64,000 nucleotides of DNA from a virus: IMG/VR virus record IMGVR_UViG_3300009082_000018, positions 45,594 to 109,593 of that record. One strand, 5' to 3'. The notes under the pieces were generated by a model that saw only the letters and a program-made list of their open reading frames with translations, did no database searches and was not told the origin of the DNA. Positions 21,159 through 28,736 of this stretch are shown in pieces. Within the stretch, counting starts at the first letter, position 1, and each line of letters begins with the position of its first letter. The position numbers and the translations under genes were made by a program.

Positions 21159-21355
21159 ACAAGGTCTTCCTTCTCAGCGAACCAATCTACGATGACGAGT
21201 GTGCCTCTACTGTTCTCTTCATCGTCAAAGACCTCTGAGTCGTCGTGGACAGCTGACTTTGGAATCCAGCGGCTCTCTTCCAAGTCTGGGATGTAGATGA
21301 GGAGAGCCTTATCAGTGGCTCGCTTGACCTCGCAGTCGTCAAATCGTGCTGGCAT
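21155..21355 (-). CDS. Hypothetical 66-residue acidic protein
   Basis: ATG at 21355 preferred over 21382. Two short strands (KALLIYIPDLEESRWIPKSAV) and an acidic tail. Overlaps sbcC by four bases. No family recognised. Confidence 0.65.
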   Translation of the reverse strand: MPARFDDCEVKRATDKALLIYIPDLEESRWIPKSAVHDDSEVFDDEENSRGTLVIVDWFAEKEDLV

Positions 21356-21560
21356 GACATTTCTCACATGGCAGCTTCTCACCGTGAAGCTTGCAGCGTG
21401 GCACTATTCGGTAGTGGATGACTCTTGATCCGACTCTGGATGATTCCACGTAGCCTCGCTGCTCCAACACTCGCATTTGGCTAACCGTCATCCTTACTGT
21501 AGACGGTAAGAACCACCCTGTCGGAGCCCTCGTCTCCAGTATCTTCAGTAGTGCGTCCAC
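21339..21560 (-). CDS. Winged-helix protein with zinc tail
   Basis: 73 residues. The first 50 resemble a winged helix (PSTVRMTVSQMRVLEQRGYVES); the end CKLH...CEKCH could bind zinc. Possible small regulator. Overlaps both neighbours. Confidence 0.65.
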   Translation of the reverse strand: MDALLKILETRAPTGWFLPSTVRMTVSQMRVLEQRGYVESSRVGSRVIHYRIVPRCKLHGEKLPCEKCHASTI

Positions 21561-21810
21561 TAACTTCCTCCTCTTTGGTCTCGAGCTGAGCCAGATGGGC
21601 CTCTATCTCTGGGATGCGGGCTGCTTGCTCACGAGCGTATCTCAGTTGCTCCTTGAGGCAGCAGACCATGCACCACTGTTGGTACATACCGTGAACGAAC
21701 GCCAATGTCCCTTCTGTGCCAGTCCAGAATGTTGTAGCTGGTCTTTGCTGGCAGTTCTGGCACGTTCCGCTGGGTTGGGTAGAAGTGTTGGCGAGGTTGA
21801 TCTCTTCCAC
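21481..21810 (-). CDS. Zinc-binding protein with coiled coil
   Basis: 109 residues with CQNCQ and CMVC pairs, then a helix (LKEQLRYAREQAARIPEIEAH) and an acidic tail. Overlaps the next gene by 80 bases in another frame. Unknown function. Confidence 0.65.
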   Translation of the reverse strand: MEEINLANTSTQPSGTCQNCQQRPATTFWTGTEGTLAFVHGMYQQWCMVCCLKEQLRYAREQAARIPEIEAHLAQLETKEEEVSGRTTEDTGDEGSDRVVLTVYSKDDG

Positions 21811-21813
21811 GGC

Positions 21814-22191
21814 TCACCACCTCATATCGCGTTGAACTACAATGTGACCAAGTCGATTGAATCGCTTGAACTCTACGATCTCTTCTCCGTCTGTTTCACG
21901 GCGATTCATCTCGAACCATGCCTCGTATTCCGGCGGCTCAGCTCCCTCTTCCAGTTCATCGAACAATGGACTGAGACAGAGGTACAGGATGTCATCCGTT
22001 ATCGGGCTTGGTCTAGCCTCGACAACGAAGACACGCCTCATCAGCTCGGAGACCTCTTTCCACTTTCGACCATGAACACTGCAGCCTTCCGCACCGATCT
22101 CATTTGGTACCGTGGCTGGGATTCGGATGTATCCCCAGCGGCTGCTGTACTTCCTGACCGTCGACACCGGGAATTTGGCCAGCGTCATCAT
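21814..22191 (-). CDS. Hypothetical 125-residue protein
   Basis: Overlaps the SbcD stop by four bases. Beta-rich start (RWGYIRIPATVPNEIG) and an acidic middle. No family recognised. Confidence 0.7.
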   Translation of the reverse strand: MMTLAKFPVSTVRKYSSRWGYIRIPATVPNEIGAEGCSVHGRKWKEVSELMRRVFVVEARPSPITDDILYLCLSPLFDELEEGAEPPEYEAWFEMNRRETDGEEIVEFKRFNRLGHIVVQRDMRW

Positions 22192-23294
22192 TCGTATCTC
22201 TCGAGCGCCTTGGCCAAGATGTTGTTACCAAAACCGATCAAGCTGTCTTCGTCCAGGTCGTCGGGGACTTCCTTCTTGACGAAGGTGACAACCATCTCCT
22301 CGTGGTCCATCGCGGGGTGGAATTCATTATTCTTGGTAGCACCCATAATGGAACTGGCTTTCTGATCAAGCCAAAATTCTACAACCTTGGCCCCAGCCTT
22401 CAGGTACTCGACCCTGATCTGCTCGCTTGTTGCACCAGAAAGAGGAGCGTTATGGACCACGCGAATGAAGTTGCCCTGCAGGTCCACTACGGTCATGTTG
22501 GAGACGTTGTCGATCGGCACCTTCACGAACTTGGGTGCTGAGGTCAGGTGGTGAAACTTGACCACGTTCGTTTCAGTGTCCCAGATCAAGCAGCCTCGGC
22601 GCTGATCTGCGTCTCCCCAATTGTGGTGGTGCGTAGCACCGATGTACTGGACGCTGGGTTGAAGCGTCTGGGGCTTGTGGAAGTCACCAAGGAAGATGCG
22701 ACGGAAGTAGTCGGGCCGCAAATCATCGACCTTGGTAGCGCTCTCGTCCGGCATGTGGAAGTTGCAGCCAACCACACCGCCGGCTATCGGAAGATGGCCA
22801 AGCATAATCGCCTGACCTTCGAAGTCAGGGTTTAGATTCAGATCAATGATCTCTTTTATTGGAGCATTCTTGCTTTGCGCCGGCAATGCGAAAACGTGGA
22901 GATCAGGTGTGAAGTTGAACCACTCTGGCTTGTCCATCACCGTGACGATGGAGCCGAAGGCGTAGATGCTGTGCTCTCGCCCGGCTCGATCGCCCTGGTC
23001 ATGGTTGCCAACCAGGAGCCCTACAAATTCCCTGCCGATCTTCAGTCTAGCTATCGCATCGTAGATGGCGTTGAAGGTCGAGATCTTCATTGTCCCGGCG
23101 CCTGGCCGGATGTGAAAGAGGTCCCCTCCGAAGAGAATCCCATCCACATCTTCCTTGTCGGCGATGGCTTTGATCTCCTGAAGGATCAAGATGGCGTCAT
23201 GCAGACGGCTGTTCCTACCAACGGGCTGCGGAAGGACCGTGGAATACGCCTTGAAGGCGTGAGCGTGCAGGTCGCTGAAGAGCAGGACTTTCAT
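22188..23294 (-). CDS. sbcD: SbcD/Mre11-like nuclease
   Basis: 368 residues of the calcineurin-like phosphoesterase fold: FSDLHAHAF, FGGDLFHIR, VGNHDQGDR, and later histidines in GDFHKPQ and GATHHHNWG supply the two-metal site. Partner of the SbcC-type ATPase four genes downstream. Probably both exonuclease and endonuclease at DNA ends. Confidence 0.92.
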   Translation of the reverse strand: MKVLLFSDLHAHAFKAYSTVLPQPVGRNSRLHDAILILQEIKAIADKEDVDGILFGGDLFHIRPGAGTMKISTFNAIYDAIARLKIGREFVGLLVGNHDQGDRAGREHSIYAFGSIVTVMDKPEWFNFTPDLHVFALPAQSKNAPIKEIIDLNLNPDFEGQAIMLGHLPIAGGVVGCNFHMPDESATKVDDLRPDYFRRIFLGDFHKPQTLQPSVQYIGATHHHNWGDADQRRGCLIWDTETNVVKFHHLTSAPKFVKVPIDNVSNMTVVDLQGNFIRVVHNAPLSGATSEQIRVEYLKAGAKVVEFWLDQKASSIMGATKNNEFHPAMDHEEMVVTFVKKEVPDDLDEDSLIGFGNNILAKALERYE

Positions 23295-23476
23295 GTCTTC
23301 GCCGCTTCTTTACGAACAAAGATCAGGTATGCGTCACTGCTCCCATTGACAGTTCCACGAAGTGTCCACCCTTCGTCGAGTCTTTTCTGGACTGCATCTT
23401 GTAGCCCCTTTCGGACACCTACGGCGCCGAAGCGTACCTCGTCTATCTCACATACCATGCGATGACTCTTCTTCAT
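23291..23476 (-). CDS. Small DUF4177-like protein
   Basis: 61 residues; the helix plus strand layout (LQDAVQKRLDEGWTLRGTV ... AYLIFVRK) resembles DUF4177. Overlaps sbcD by four bases. Function unknown. Confidence 0.65.
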   Translation of the reverse strand: MKKSHRMVCEIDEVRFGAVGVRKGLQDAVQKRLDEGWTLRGTVNGSSDAYLIFVRKEAAKT

Positions 23477-23781
23477 GAAGTCTTCTCAGCTCCACACTCT
23501 GAGCACTTTTCTGCTTTGGGTTTTTGCACTCTGTGGAGGTACTCAACGAAGCAAGCGATGTTGCAGAAGTCTAGAGTGCCTGTCTCACTAAGCCTGATGT
23601 AGTGAGTGTCTCCAGTCCTATCTGGCTTGCGACCCTTTGCAATCGAGATTCCCTGGCCGCGAATCTGAATCCAACCTATCTCCAGGTACCAGTCGGTTGT
23701 CTCCCTCTTGCAGTTGTCGCAAACGTGCTTGGTCAAGGTGGACATGAATTCCTCGGAGGTTTCTGGTTTCTTCAGGCTCAT
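23473..23781 (-). CDS. Zinc-finger protein, 102 residues
   Basis: Start at 23781 (MSLKKPETSEEF). Two cysteine pairs, CDNC near the N terminus and CSEC near the C terminus, plus DFCNIACF. Likely structural zinc; role unknown. Confidence 0.7.
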   Translation of the reverse strand: MSLKKPETSEEFMSTLTKHVCDNCKRETTDWYLEIGWIQIRGQGISIAKGRKPDRTGDTHYIRLSETGTLDFCNIACFVEYLHRVQKPKAEKCSECGAEKTS

Positions 23782-24152
23782 AGCCTCTTCCACTTAATAT
23801 TTGAGATCACGATATTCACCGTGTCAGCTTCCTCAGCTAACGCCTTGTCTACGTAGTCGTGGACATCAGCCATGCTCATCTCACAGTTCTGCAAGGTGAG
23901 ATTGACCTCTTTGGGCCTGGAGACACTGATCTTCACACCAGGTGTGGTGAAGCACATGCGGACTCTAGGAGGGAACTCCTTCCGCATAGCCTGGGCGAAA
24001 GCAGCAGATCGATCGTGCGGGGTGCCGGCAGGGAATTGGACGTGGATCACGACGTCGTTGGAGCTGACCTTCATCAGCTCCGTCTTGATCCCTGAGATTA
24101 GCTGTCCGACGCCAGGGATGTCCCAGATGGTCTTTTTCTCTTCATCGACCAT
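23778..24152 (-). CDS. Hypothetical 124-residue protein
   Basis: Alpha/beta sequence with VVIHVQFPAGTPHDRSAAFA and VNIVISNIKWKRL. Overlaps both neighbours by short stretches. No family recognised. Confidence 0.7.
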   Translation of the reverse strand: MVDEEKKTIWDIPGVGQLISGIKTELMKVSSNDVVIHVQFPAGTPHDRSAAFAQAMRKEFPPRVRMCFTTPGVKISVSRPKEVNLTLQNCEMSMADVHDYVDKALAEEADTVNIVISNIKWKRL

Positions 24153-24693
24153 GGCGTAGGAGGGTCCACATGGAACGAAGAGCCTCTTCGACTGGACTGC
24201 TCCACCCCTCGTCCAGGGACCATCGTATCTCTATGCCATCGGTAAGGTAGAAGTCGATGAAGGAGTAGTAGACCTCCCCCGGCATATCTGGGTGCTCTAC
24301 TTCATCAACAAAGATCTTATCAGCGTGTGTTGCAAAGAAGATCACGATGTCGTAGTCAATGCAGTCCTTGGCGCTGGTGAACAGCCACTGAATGCACTGC
24401 TTGAGAGAGATCTGTTTCAGGTCAGGAGGTGGCTTGATTGTGCGACCAATCCCAGGAAGCTCGTATTGGTTCTGAAGGATCTTGACCTGCTCATCTGGCA
24501 GCACCACCGTGGCAGCAGCTCCGAAGATATCCACGTGGGCCACTGCCAATGGCAGCTTGGCATCGACCTCAAAGGTCAGTCGCGTGATGTTTGGGACCGG
24601 CTTGCCGTCATGCCATACCTTGCACTGCTTGGGCTTCGAACCCAGCTGGAAGTACCAACCAATTTGTGGGATGGTGGGATCGTCAATTGACAT
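24142..24693 (-). CDS. Hypothetical 183-residue protein
   Basis: Contains IKPPPDLKQ in its middle and a beta-rich first half. No family recognised. The 73 bases upstream are the only gap in this operon and may hold a promoter for the reverse strand, but no clear consensus is visible. Confidence 0.7.
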   Translation of the reverse strand: MSIDDPTIPQIGWYFQLGSKPKQCKVWHDGKPVPNITRLTFEVDAKLPLAVAHVDIFGAAATVVLPDEQVKILQNQYELPGIGRTIKPPPDLKQISLKQCIQWLFTSAKDCIDYDIVIFFATHADKIFVDEVEHPDMPGEVYYSFIDFYLTDGIEIRWSLDEGWSSPVEEALRSMWTLLRHGR

Positions 24694-24766
24694 TGGTCCC
24701 CTCGATCTTCAATATCTAACGATTCGACATCATCCTACTAACAGCGATCCAGATCAACAAAATTCG

Positions 24767-25897
24767 TCACCCTCCGAAGACCTTTGCTTCACTGTACTTT
24801 TCCTTCACCACAGCGACTAGTTCTCGGTAGCGAGGATGAGGAATGATCTTGTCCTGGAACCCAGCCCAGCCTTGGAAGTTGATGTCTTCGTCGTTCCACT
24901 TGATCCAGCTCTTGCTCTTCTCAAAGATCTTCATTCGCACAGCCTGCTCAAAGACTGTGTAATCCTCCGAGAAGCCATGGTTGCCGAGGCATGGAACTTG
25001 GACTTTGCGAAGCACGGGGCCCATCTTGTTCTTCAAAATGTGGACCCAGTTGCGGTGCCCAATCACATCCTTCTCGTCGTCCTCCTCAGCACCAGCTGCA
25101 CCACCTTCCTTGATCGGAGAACCCTTGATGAGCCTGATGCGGAGCGATGCGCAGAACTGCACCTTCTCACCACCATAGCTCTGCCATGGATCACCGTACT
25201 TGACGTTGATGTCTCGGTAGAGGTGGTTGACGAAGACCAGAGCGATCTTCTCCTTGGCGATGAGAGCCATGGCCTTCTGCAGATTCTTGCCCACCACCTT
25301 GGCAGCCTCAGCATAGAAATGGGCGTCGGTGGCGGCCTCGAGCTGTGCCCGGGTCGGGGTGCCTCCAAGAGAGTCCCAGCCGATGAGTACGGGGACTTTG
25401 GCCTGCTTGTCCTTGATCGTGTGGATGAGGTAGATAGCCTTCTCGAAGACGTCTTCGATGCAGTCGCTCTGGAAGAGCACAAGGTGGCTGAGATTGACAC
25501 CCAGCTGGCTCCAGTAGCCGAGGTCCAGGGCCTGTTCCGTGTCTCCCACGCAGGCGATACCACCCATTCGCTGCGTCGACGCCACAGCGTGACCAAGAAG
25601 CGTTGTCTTGCCGCTGCCATTCCTGCCGGCGATCTCAGTCAGTCGCCCGAACGGAATGCCTCCCGGGATGTTGGGATTGCCGGCGGCGATGGCGTGGTCG
25701 ATCACGAAGTTGTTGCAACTGGCCCACGCATCGACCTTGCAGAGCACGGTGTCCGCCTCAGGAGTAATGGCAGCGCCTTTCCCGAACTTATCCTCCATGC
25801 CCTTGACAGCAAAAGTGACCAGATCGATGGCAGGATTGTTCTTCGCTGTAGCGGGTTGCCGAACAGGTGGCTTCTTCCCTGGAGGCGTCTTCGGCAT
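24767..25897 (-). CDS. RecA-family recombinase
   Basis: 376 residues. Walker A AGRNGSGKT near residue 91, an acidic Walker B region (VLIGWDSLGG) and VFVNHLYRDINVKYGDP as an L2-like segment. It resembles phage UvsX/RecA proteins that form filaments on ssDNA. The N terminus is a lysine-proline tail (MPKTPPGKKPPVRQP) before the core. Works with SSB at 26606 and SbcC/D. Confidence 0.9.
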   Translation of the reverse strand: MPKTPPGKKPPVRQPATAKNNPAIDLVTFAVKGMEDKFGKGAAITPEADTVLCKVDAWASCNNFVIDHAIAAGNPNIPGGIPFGRLTEIAGRNGSGKTTLLGHAVASTQRMGGIACVGDTEQALDLGYWSQLGVNLSHLVLFQSDCIEDVFEKAIYLIHTIKDKQAKVPVLIGWDSLGGTPTRAQLEAATDAHFYAEAAKVVGKNLQKAMALIAKEKIALVFVNHLYRDINVKYGDPWQSYGGEKVQFCASLRIRLIKGSPIKEGGAAGAEEDDEKDVIGHRNWVHILKNKMGPVLRKVQVPCLGNHGFSEDYTVFEQAVRMKIFEKSKSWIKWNDEDINFQGWAGFQDKIIPHPRYRELVAVVKEKYSEAKVFGG

Positions 25898-25900
25898 GAT

Positions 25901-26287
25901 CTACTCTTTCTCTTCGAGTACCTTGCGTTCCTTGGCAAGATCTCGATCGTTGGCAGCCTGAGAGCTGAAGCCCTTCCCGTAACGAGCGGCGAGCTTGTTG
26001 TGGTTGATCTGCATGATCTCTTCGAAGGAGCGGTCGAGGACATCAGAGGCTATGCCAATGTACCAGAAAAGATCTCCCAGCTCCTCGACGAGGTTGGTCT
26101 TGTCGAACTCCTTGCCGTAGAAGATGTGCTTCTTCACAGCATCAAGGAACTCTCCAGCCTCGGTGACCAACCCCATGGCTGCATGCAGCAGGCGGATGGT
26201 TCGAACCGTAGTGGCACGAGTGGCAATGTCTGCCATGTCACGCGACTCGGTGACGAGAACTCCTTGGACGTAGTCTTTGGGATTCAC
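25901..26287 (-). CDS. mazG: MazG-like nucleotide pyrophosphohydrolase
   Basis: 128 residues. AAMGLVTEAGEFLDA and NLVEELGDLFWYIG give the EXXE...EXXD metal-binding pattern of MazG. It hydrolyses NTPs or (p)ppGpp-like targets; phage versions are thought to influence host stress state or clean dNTP pools. Start at 26287. Confidence 0.9.
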   Translation of the reverse strand: MNPKDYVQGVLVTESRDMADIATRATTVRTIRLLHAAMGLVTEAGEFLDAVKKHIFYGKEFDKTNLVEELGDLFWYIGIASDVLDRSFEEIMQINHNKLAARYGKGFSSQAANDRDLAKERKVLEEKE

Positions 26288-26485
26288 CTACTCCTCCGGA
26301 TCCTCTAGCACGATCTTTGGCATGTGCCGATCTTTGATCGTGCTCATCTTGGCCGCCTTGGCGTTCTTGGCTGCCTGGATGATGACGGCTTGGACTTCCT
26401 CGCTGAGCTTGTCGCAGAACTCGAGGGAGGTGCGAAGACCGGCGGCCTTGGCCATGGCTTTGATCTTCGAAACAACGACCAACAT
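26288..26485 (-). CDS. Bacterial-type histone-fold protein
   Basis: 65 residues with the layout of single histone-fold bacterial proteins (DUF1931-like): a first helix VVSKIKAMAKAAG, a loop LRTS, a long central helix EFCDKLSEEVQAVIIQAA, then KNAKAAKMSTIKDRHM where family members have a conserved lysine-threonine turn and third helix. It probably dimerises and binds or bends DNA. AAAGGAG is the ribosome site. A strong terminator separates it from the highly expressed SSB gene upstream. Assignment is by pattern only. Confidence 0.65.
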   Translation of the reverse strand: MLVVVSKIKAMAKAAGLRTSLEFCDKLSEEVQAVIIQAAKNAKAAKMSTIKDRHMPKIVLEDPEE

Positions 26486-26500
26486 GGTTGACTCCTTTCA

Positions 26501-26553
26501 AGAAAAATGGGGGGCGGGATCGCGAGGAGGGCATCCACGATCTCCCGCCCCCC
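26501..26553 (-). terminator. Long GC hairpin terminator after the SSB gene
   Basis: On the reverse strand GGGGGGCGGGA, then GATCG, pairs with CGATCCCGCCCCCC around a short loop and is followed by ATTTTTCTTG. Almost 15 bp of near-perfect stem. It should end most transcripts of the SSB gene before the histone-fold gene. Confidence 0.8.
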
Positions 26554-26561
26554 ATCCCAGC

Positions 26562-26592
26562 TAACAGCAGGTCACGAGGGGGGTCGCTCCTG
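26562..26592 (-). repeat. Second inverted repeat after the SSB gene
   Basis: CAGCAGG/CCTGCTG, a perfect 7-bp inverted repeat with a 17-base loop, directly downstream of the SSB stop. Perhaps an additional mRNA 3' stabiliser. Confidence 0.5.
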
Positions 26593-26605
26593 CTGATGGG
26601 CTGCG

Positions 26606-27991
26606 CTACTTCCTCCCCTTGACTGCGCTCTTCATCTGGCGCTCCAGCTCGTCGACGTCACCGTCACCCTCGTCCTTGGGTGCCGGCTTGCCAGGAGCCT
26701 TCCCAGGGGCCTTCCCAGGGGCCGGCTTGCCAGGAGGCTTCCCGGGTGCCTTCTTCGCCTTGGCGGCGGCCTCAGCAGCGTCCAGAGCTGCAATGCGTTC
26801 ACCACAGCGCTTGAAGAGGGGGCAGTTCTGGGAGCAGTTCTCGTCGTCCTCGTCCCTCTGACGCGCTGCGCCATAGCACTGCACGTAGACAGAGGTGCCG
26901 TTGGTGTCCTGGACTGCGATGTTCTGCTTGTCCTCGATCTGGTCATCCGTGAGCTTGTCGAAGTCGAGGAAGCCCTCGTCATCGACCGGCGGCCAGTCCT
27001 CATCCTTCTTGGTGGGCGGCTTCTTGCCTGGAGGGGCCTTGGCGGCAGGCTTGGTAGCGGGCTTCTCCGGCTCGGCCTCAGCTTCTTCTTCAGCTTCTTC
27101 CTCGGCAGAGGTCTCTTCCTCTACTTCCTCCTCGGAGGTCTCTTCCTCGTCCTCCGACTCCTCCTGTGCCTTCTTGGCGGCGGCGAGTTTGTTGGCCTTG
27201 TCCTTGTTTCCAGTCTTCTTGGCTTCGAGCTTCTTGACCTCTTCCGGATCGACTCCTTCCAGGATCGCCTTCAGCTCGGCACCCGTCTTGAGCTGCATGA
27301 TGTTGTCGAGGCTGTGCAGCTTGGGCTCGTCATCCGGCACCGGGGCCCTCGTCGACTCCTGCTCGATGCGGCAGCGGTACTTGGTGTTGATCCCATCACC
27401 CTCGCGAGTGAGAAGCACACTGCGACCCTCGTCGAGATCGGTGATGTCGATCACGTCAGTGTAGTAGTCCAGCAGCTCCTTGAAGACGCCAGAGCCGAAG
27501 CTGTAGACCTGGATCTTGGGATCGCCTTCAGCGGGGAGGTTGTTCTCCTCCACGCCAGCAGCCTGTAGCTCCTCGATCTCATCAGCGGTCCACGTCTGGT
27601 CCTTGAGATCGATGATGTTGGCGTAGACCCGCATTTTGGCCTTGATCTGCTTGGCCAACTCGAGGTCCGCCGGATCACCGGACTTGCGAAGCCGCTCGAC
27701 CTCTTCACAGATCGGGCAGGGCTGGTTGTTGGCCTCGGGAGTCTTGGCGAGGCAAGCCACGCTCTGCTTGTTGTCGTCGTCGGGGCCGATCCCCCAGTGT
27801 ACCCAGACCTCCCGCCACCACTGATAGGCGTTGTGCCCCTCACCGGTCCAAGGTGGCATTACTCTGATCTTGTTCTTGCCCTTCTTGGGCTTCCACCACT
27901 TGAGGGTGCCGAAGGTGCCGAAGCTTGCTGCTCGTGCAGCTTCTTCTGCCGCCTTCTTTTGGGCTTTCGCCATGTCAGCTTTCAGAGCCAT
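26606..27991 (-). CDS. gp32-like single-stranded DNA-binding protein
   Basis: 461 residues, longer than T4 gp32 (about 300). Residues 1-230 form the OB-fold core with a zinc site (VACLAKT ... CPICEEVERL). Then comes a long acidic stretch (SEDEEETSEEEVEEE), a lysine-proline linker (APPGKKPPTKK), a second cysteine cluster (CSQNCPLFKRC) and a repetitive GKPPGKPAPGKAPGKAPGK region. Acidic tails in gp32 recruit replication partners. The added second zinc cluster and proline repeats are unusual. Confidence 0.85.
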   Translation of the reverse strand: MALKADMAKAQKKAAEEAARAASFGTFGTLKWWKPKKGKNKIRVMPPWTGEGHNAYQWWREVWVHWGIGPDDDNKQSVACLAKTPEANNQPCPICEEVERLRKSGDPADLELAKQIKAKMRVYANIIDLKDQTWTADEIEELQAAGVEENNLPAEGDPKIQVYSFGSGVFKELLDYYTDVIDITDLDEGRSVLLTREGDGINTKYRCRIEQESTRAPVPDDEPKLHSLDNIMQLKTGAELKAILEGVDPEEVKKLEAKKTGNKDKANKLAAAKKAQEESEDEEETSEEEVEEETSAEEEAEEEAEAEPEKPATKPAAKAPPGKKPPTKKDEDWPPVDDEGFLDFDKLTDDQIEDKQNIAVQDTNGTSVYVQCYGAARQRDEDDENCSQNCPLFKRCGERIAALDAAEAAAKAKKAPGKPPGKPAPGKAPGKAPGKPAPKDEGDGDVDELERQMKSAVKGRK

Positions 27992-28031
27992 TTCGATCTC
28001 CTTTGGGTTACCTGCTCAGCGGCAGATTGGG

Positions 28032-28673
28032 TTACTGGGGCCTCTTCATGGGAGGCTTGCGTGCTGGAGGGGTAGTGGTTGACTCTTCCTGGGCCTTGCT
28101 AGCCATCTCAGCCTTGCTCTTGCGCTCTTCCTTCCGTCGTTCACGCTCCTCTGCGTAGCGAGCTGCCTTCTCGCGGGCGGCTTCTTTCAGGATAATTGGA
28201 TCAGCCTGTCCCTCTGTCCGGTAGTTGGCGCCCAGCTGCAGCAGCATGTCTCGCCGCTGGTTCATTGCCATCATGCCAGCGGTAGCGAGCCCTGCCTGCT
28301 TCTTGGCGTTGTTGTATCGGGACAGCAGCTCTTGGTACTCAGTGGAGGTGGTGACTTCGTTCTCGACCATCTTCTCGGTGTACTTGATCGGAACCTGCTT
28401 ATTGGTCTTGGCATCGACGGCAGCGATCTGTGCCTTGGTCCTGACCTTGTGGTCGAGTCGAGCGTAGAGAACGTCCAGCTCCGACTTGATCTGATTGACC
28501 TGATCCTTTGCGTGCTCGGTCAGGAACGCCCACCAGGCATACTTCTCAGCCTGGCCCAGGAACTCTTGATCCAGGTTCCCGTTGTCGATCTGAACATCGT
28601 CAGCGATTGGGTTGCCCCAGTCTCTGTCGTTGACTTGGAGTGGTGTTGCGAGCCCGTTGAAGTCTTTGTCCAT
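28032..28673 (-). CDS. Coiled-coil protein next to SSB and DNA polymerase
   Basis: 213 residues from ATG 28673. Mostly helical and charged, with a KKEERKSK-type basic stretch and a C-terminal proline tail (PPARKPPMKRPQ). Position between SSB and polymerase suggests a recombination mediator or loader (UvsY-like role), but no homology is claimed. Confidence 0.7.
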   Translation of the reverse strand: MDKDFNGLATPLQVNDRDWGNPIADDVQIDNGNLDQEFLGQAEKYAWWAFLTEHAKDQVNQIKSELDVLYARLDHKVRTKAQIAAVDAKTNKQVPIKYTEKMVENEVTTSTEYQELLSRYNNAKKQAGLATAGMMAMNQRRDMLLQLGANYRTEGQADPIILKEAAREKAARYAEERERRKEERKSKAEMASKAQEESTTTPPARKPPMKRPQ

Positions 28674-28736
28674 CGTGTCCCCTTTGCCCTTTATACAGGC
28701 GAGGTGGGTCTTACTGGACAATCGGCCATGTCGATT

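Noticed and set aside
25063-25620. 185-codon reverse ORF overlapping RecA
   Set aside because: Serine/arginine-rich alternate frame of the RecA gene without motifs.
24836-26308. 490-codon forward-strand ORF
   Set aside because: Antisense to the RecA and MazG genes, no motifs of its own.
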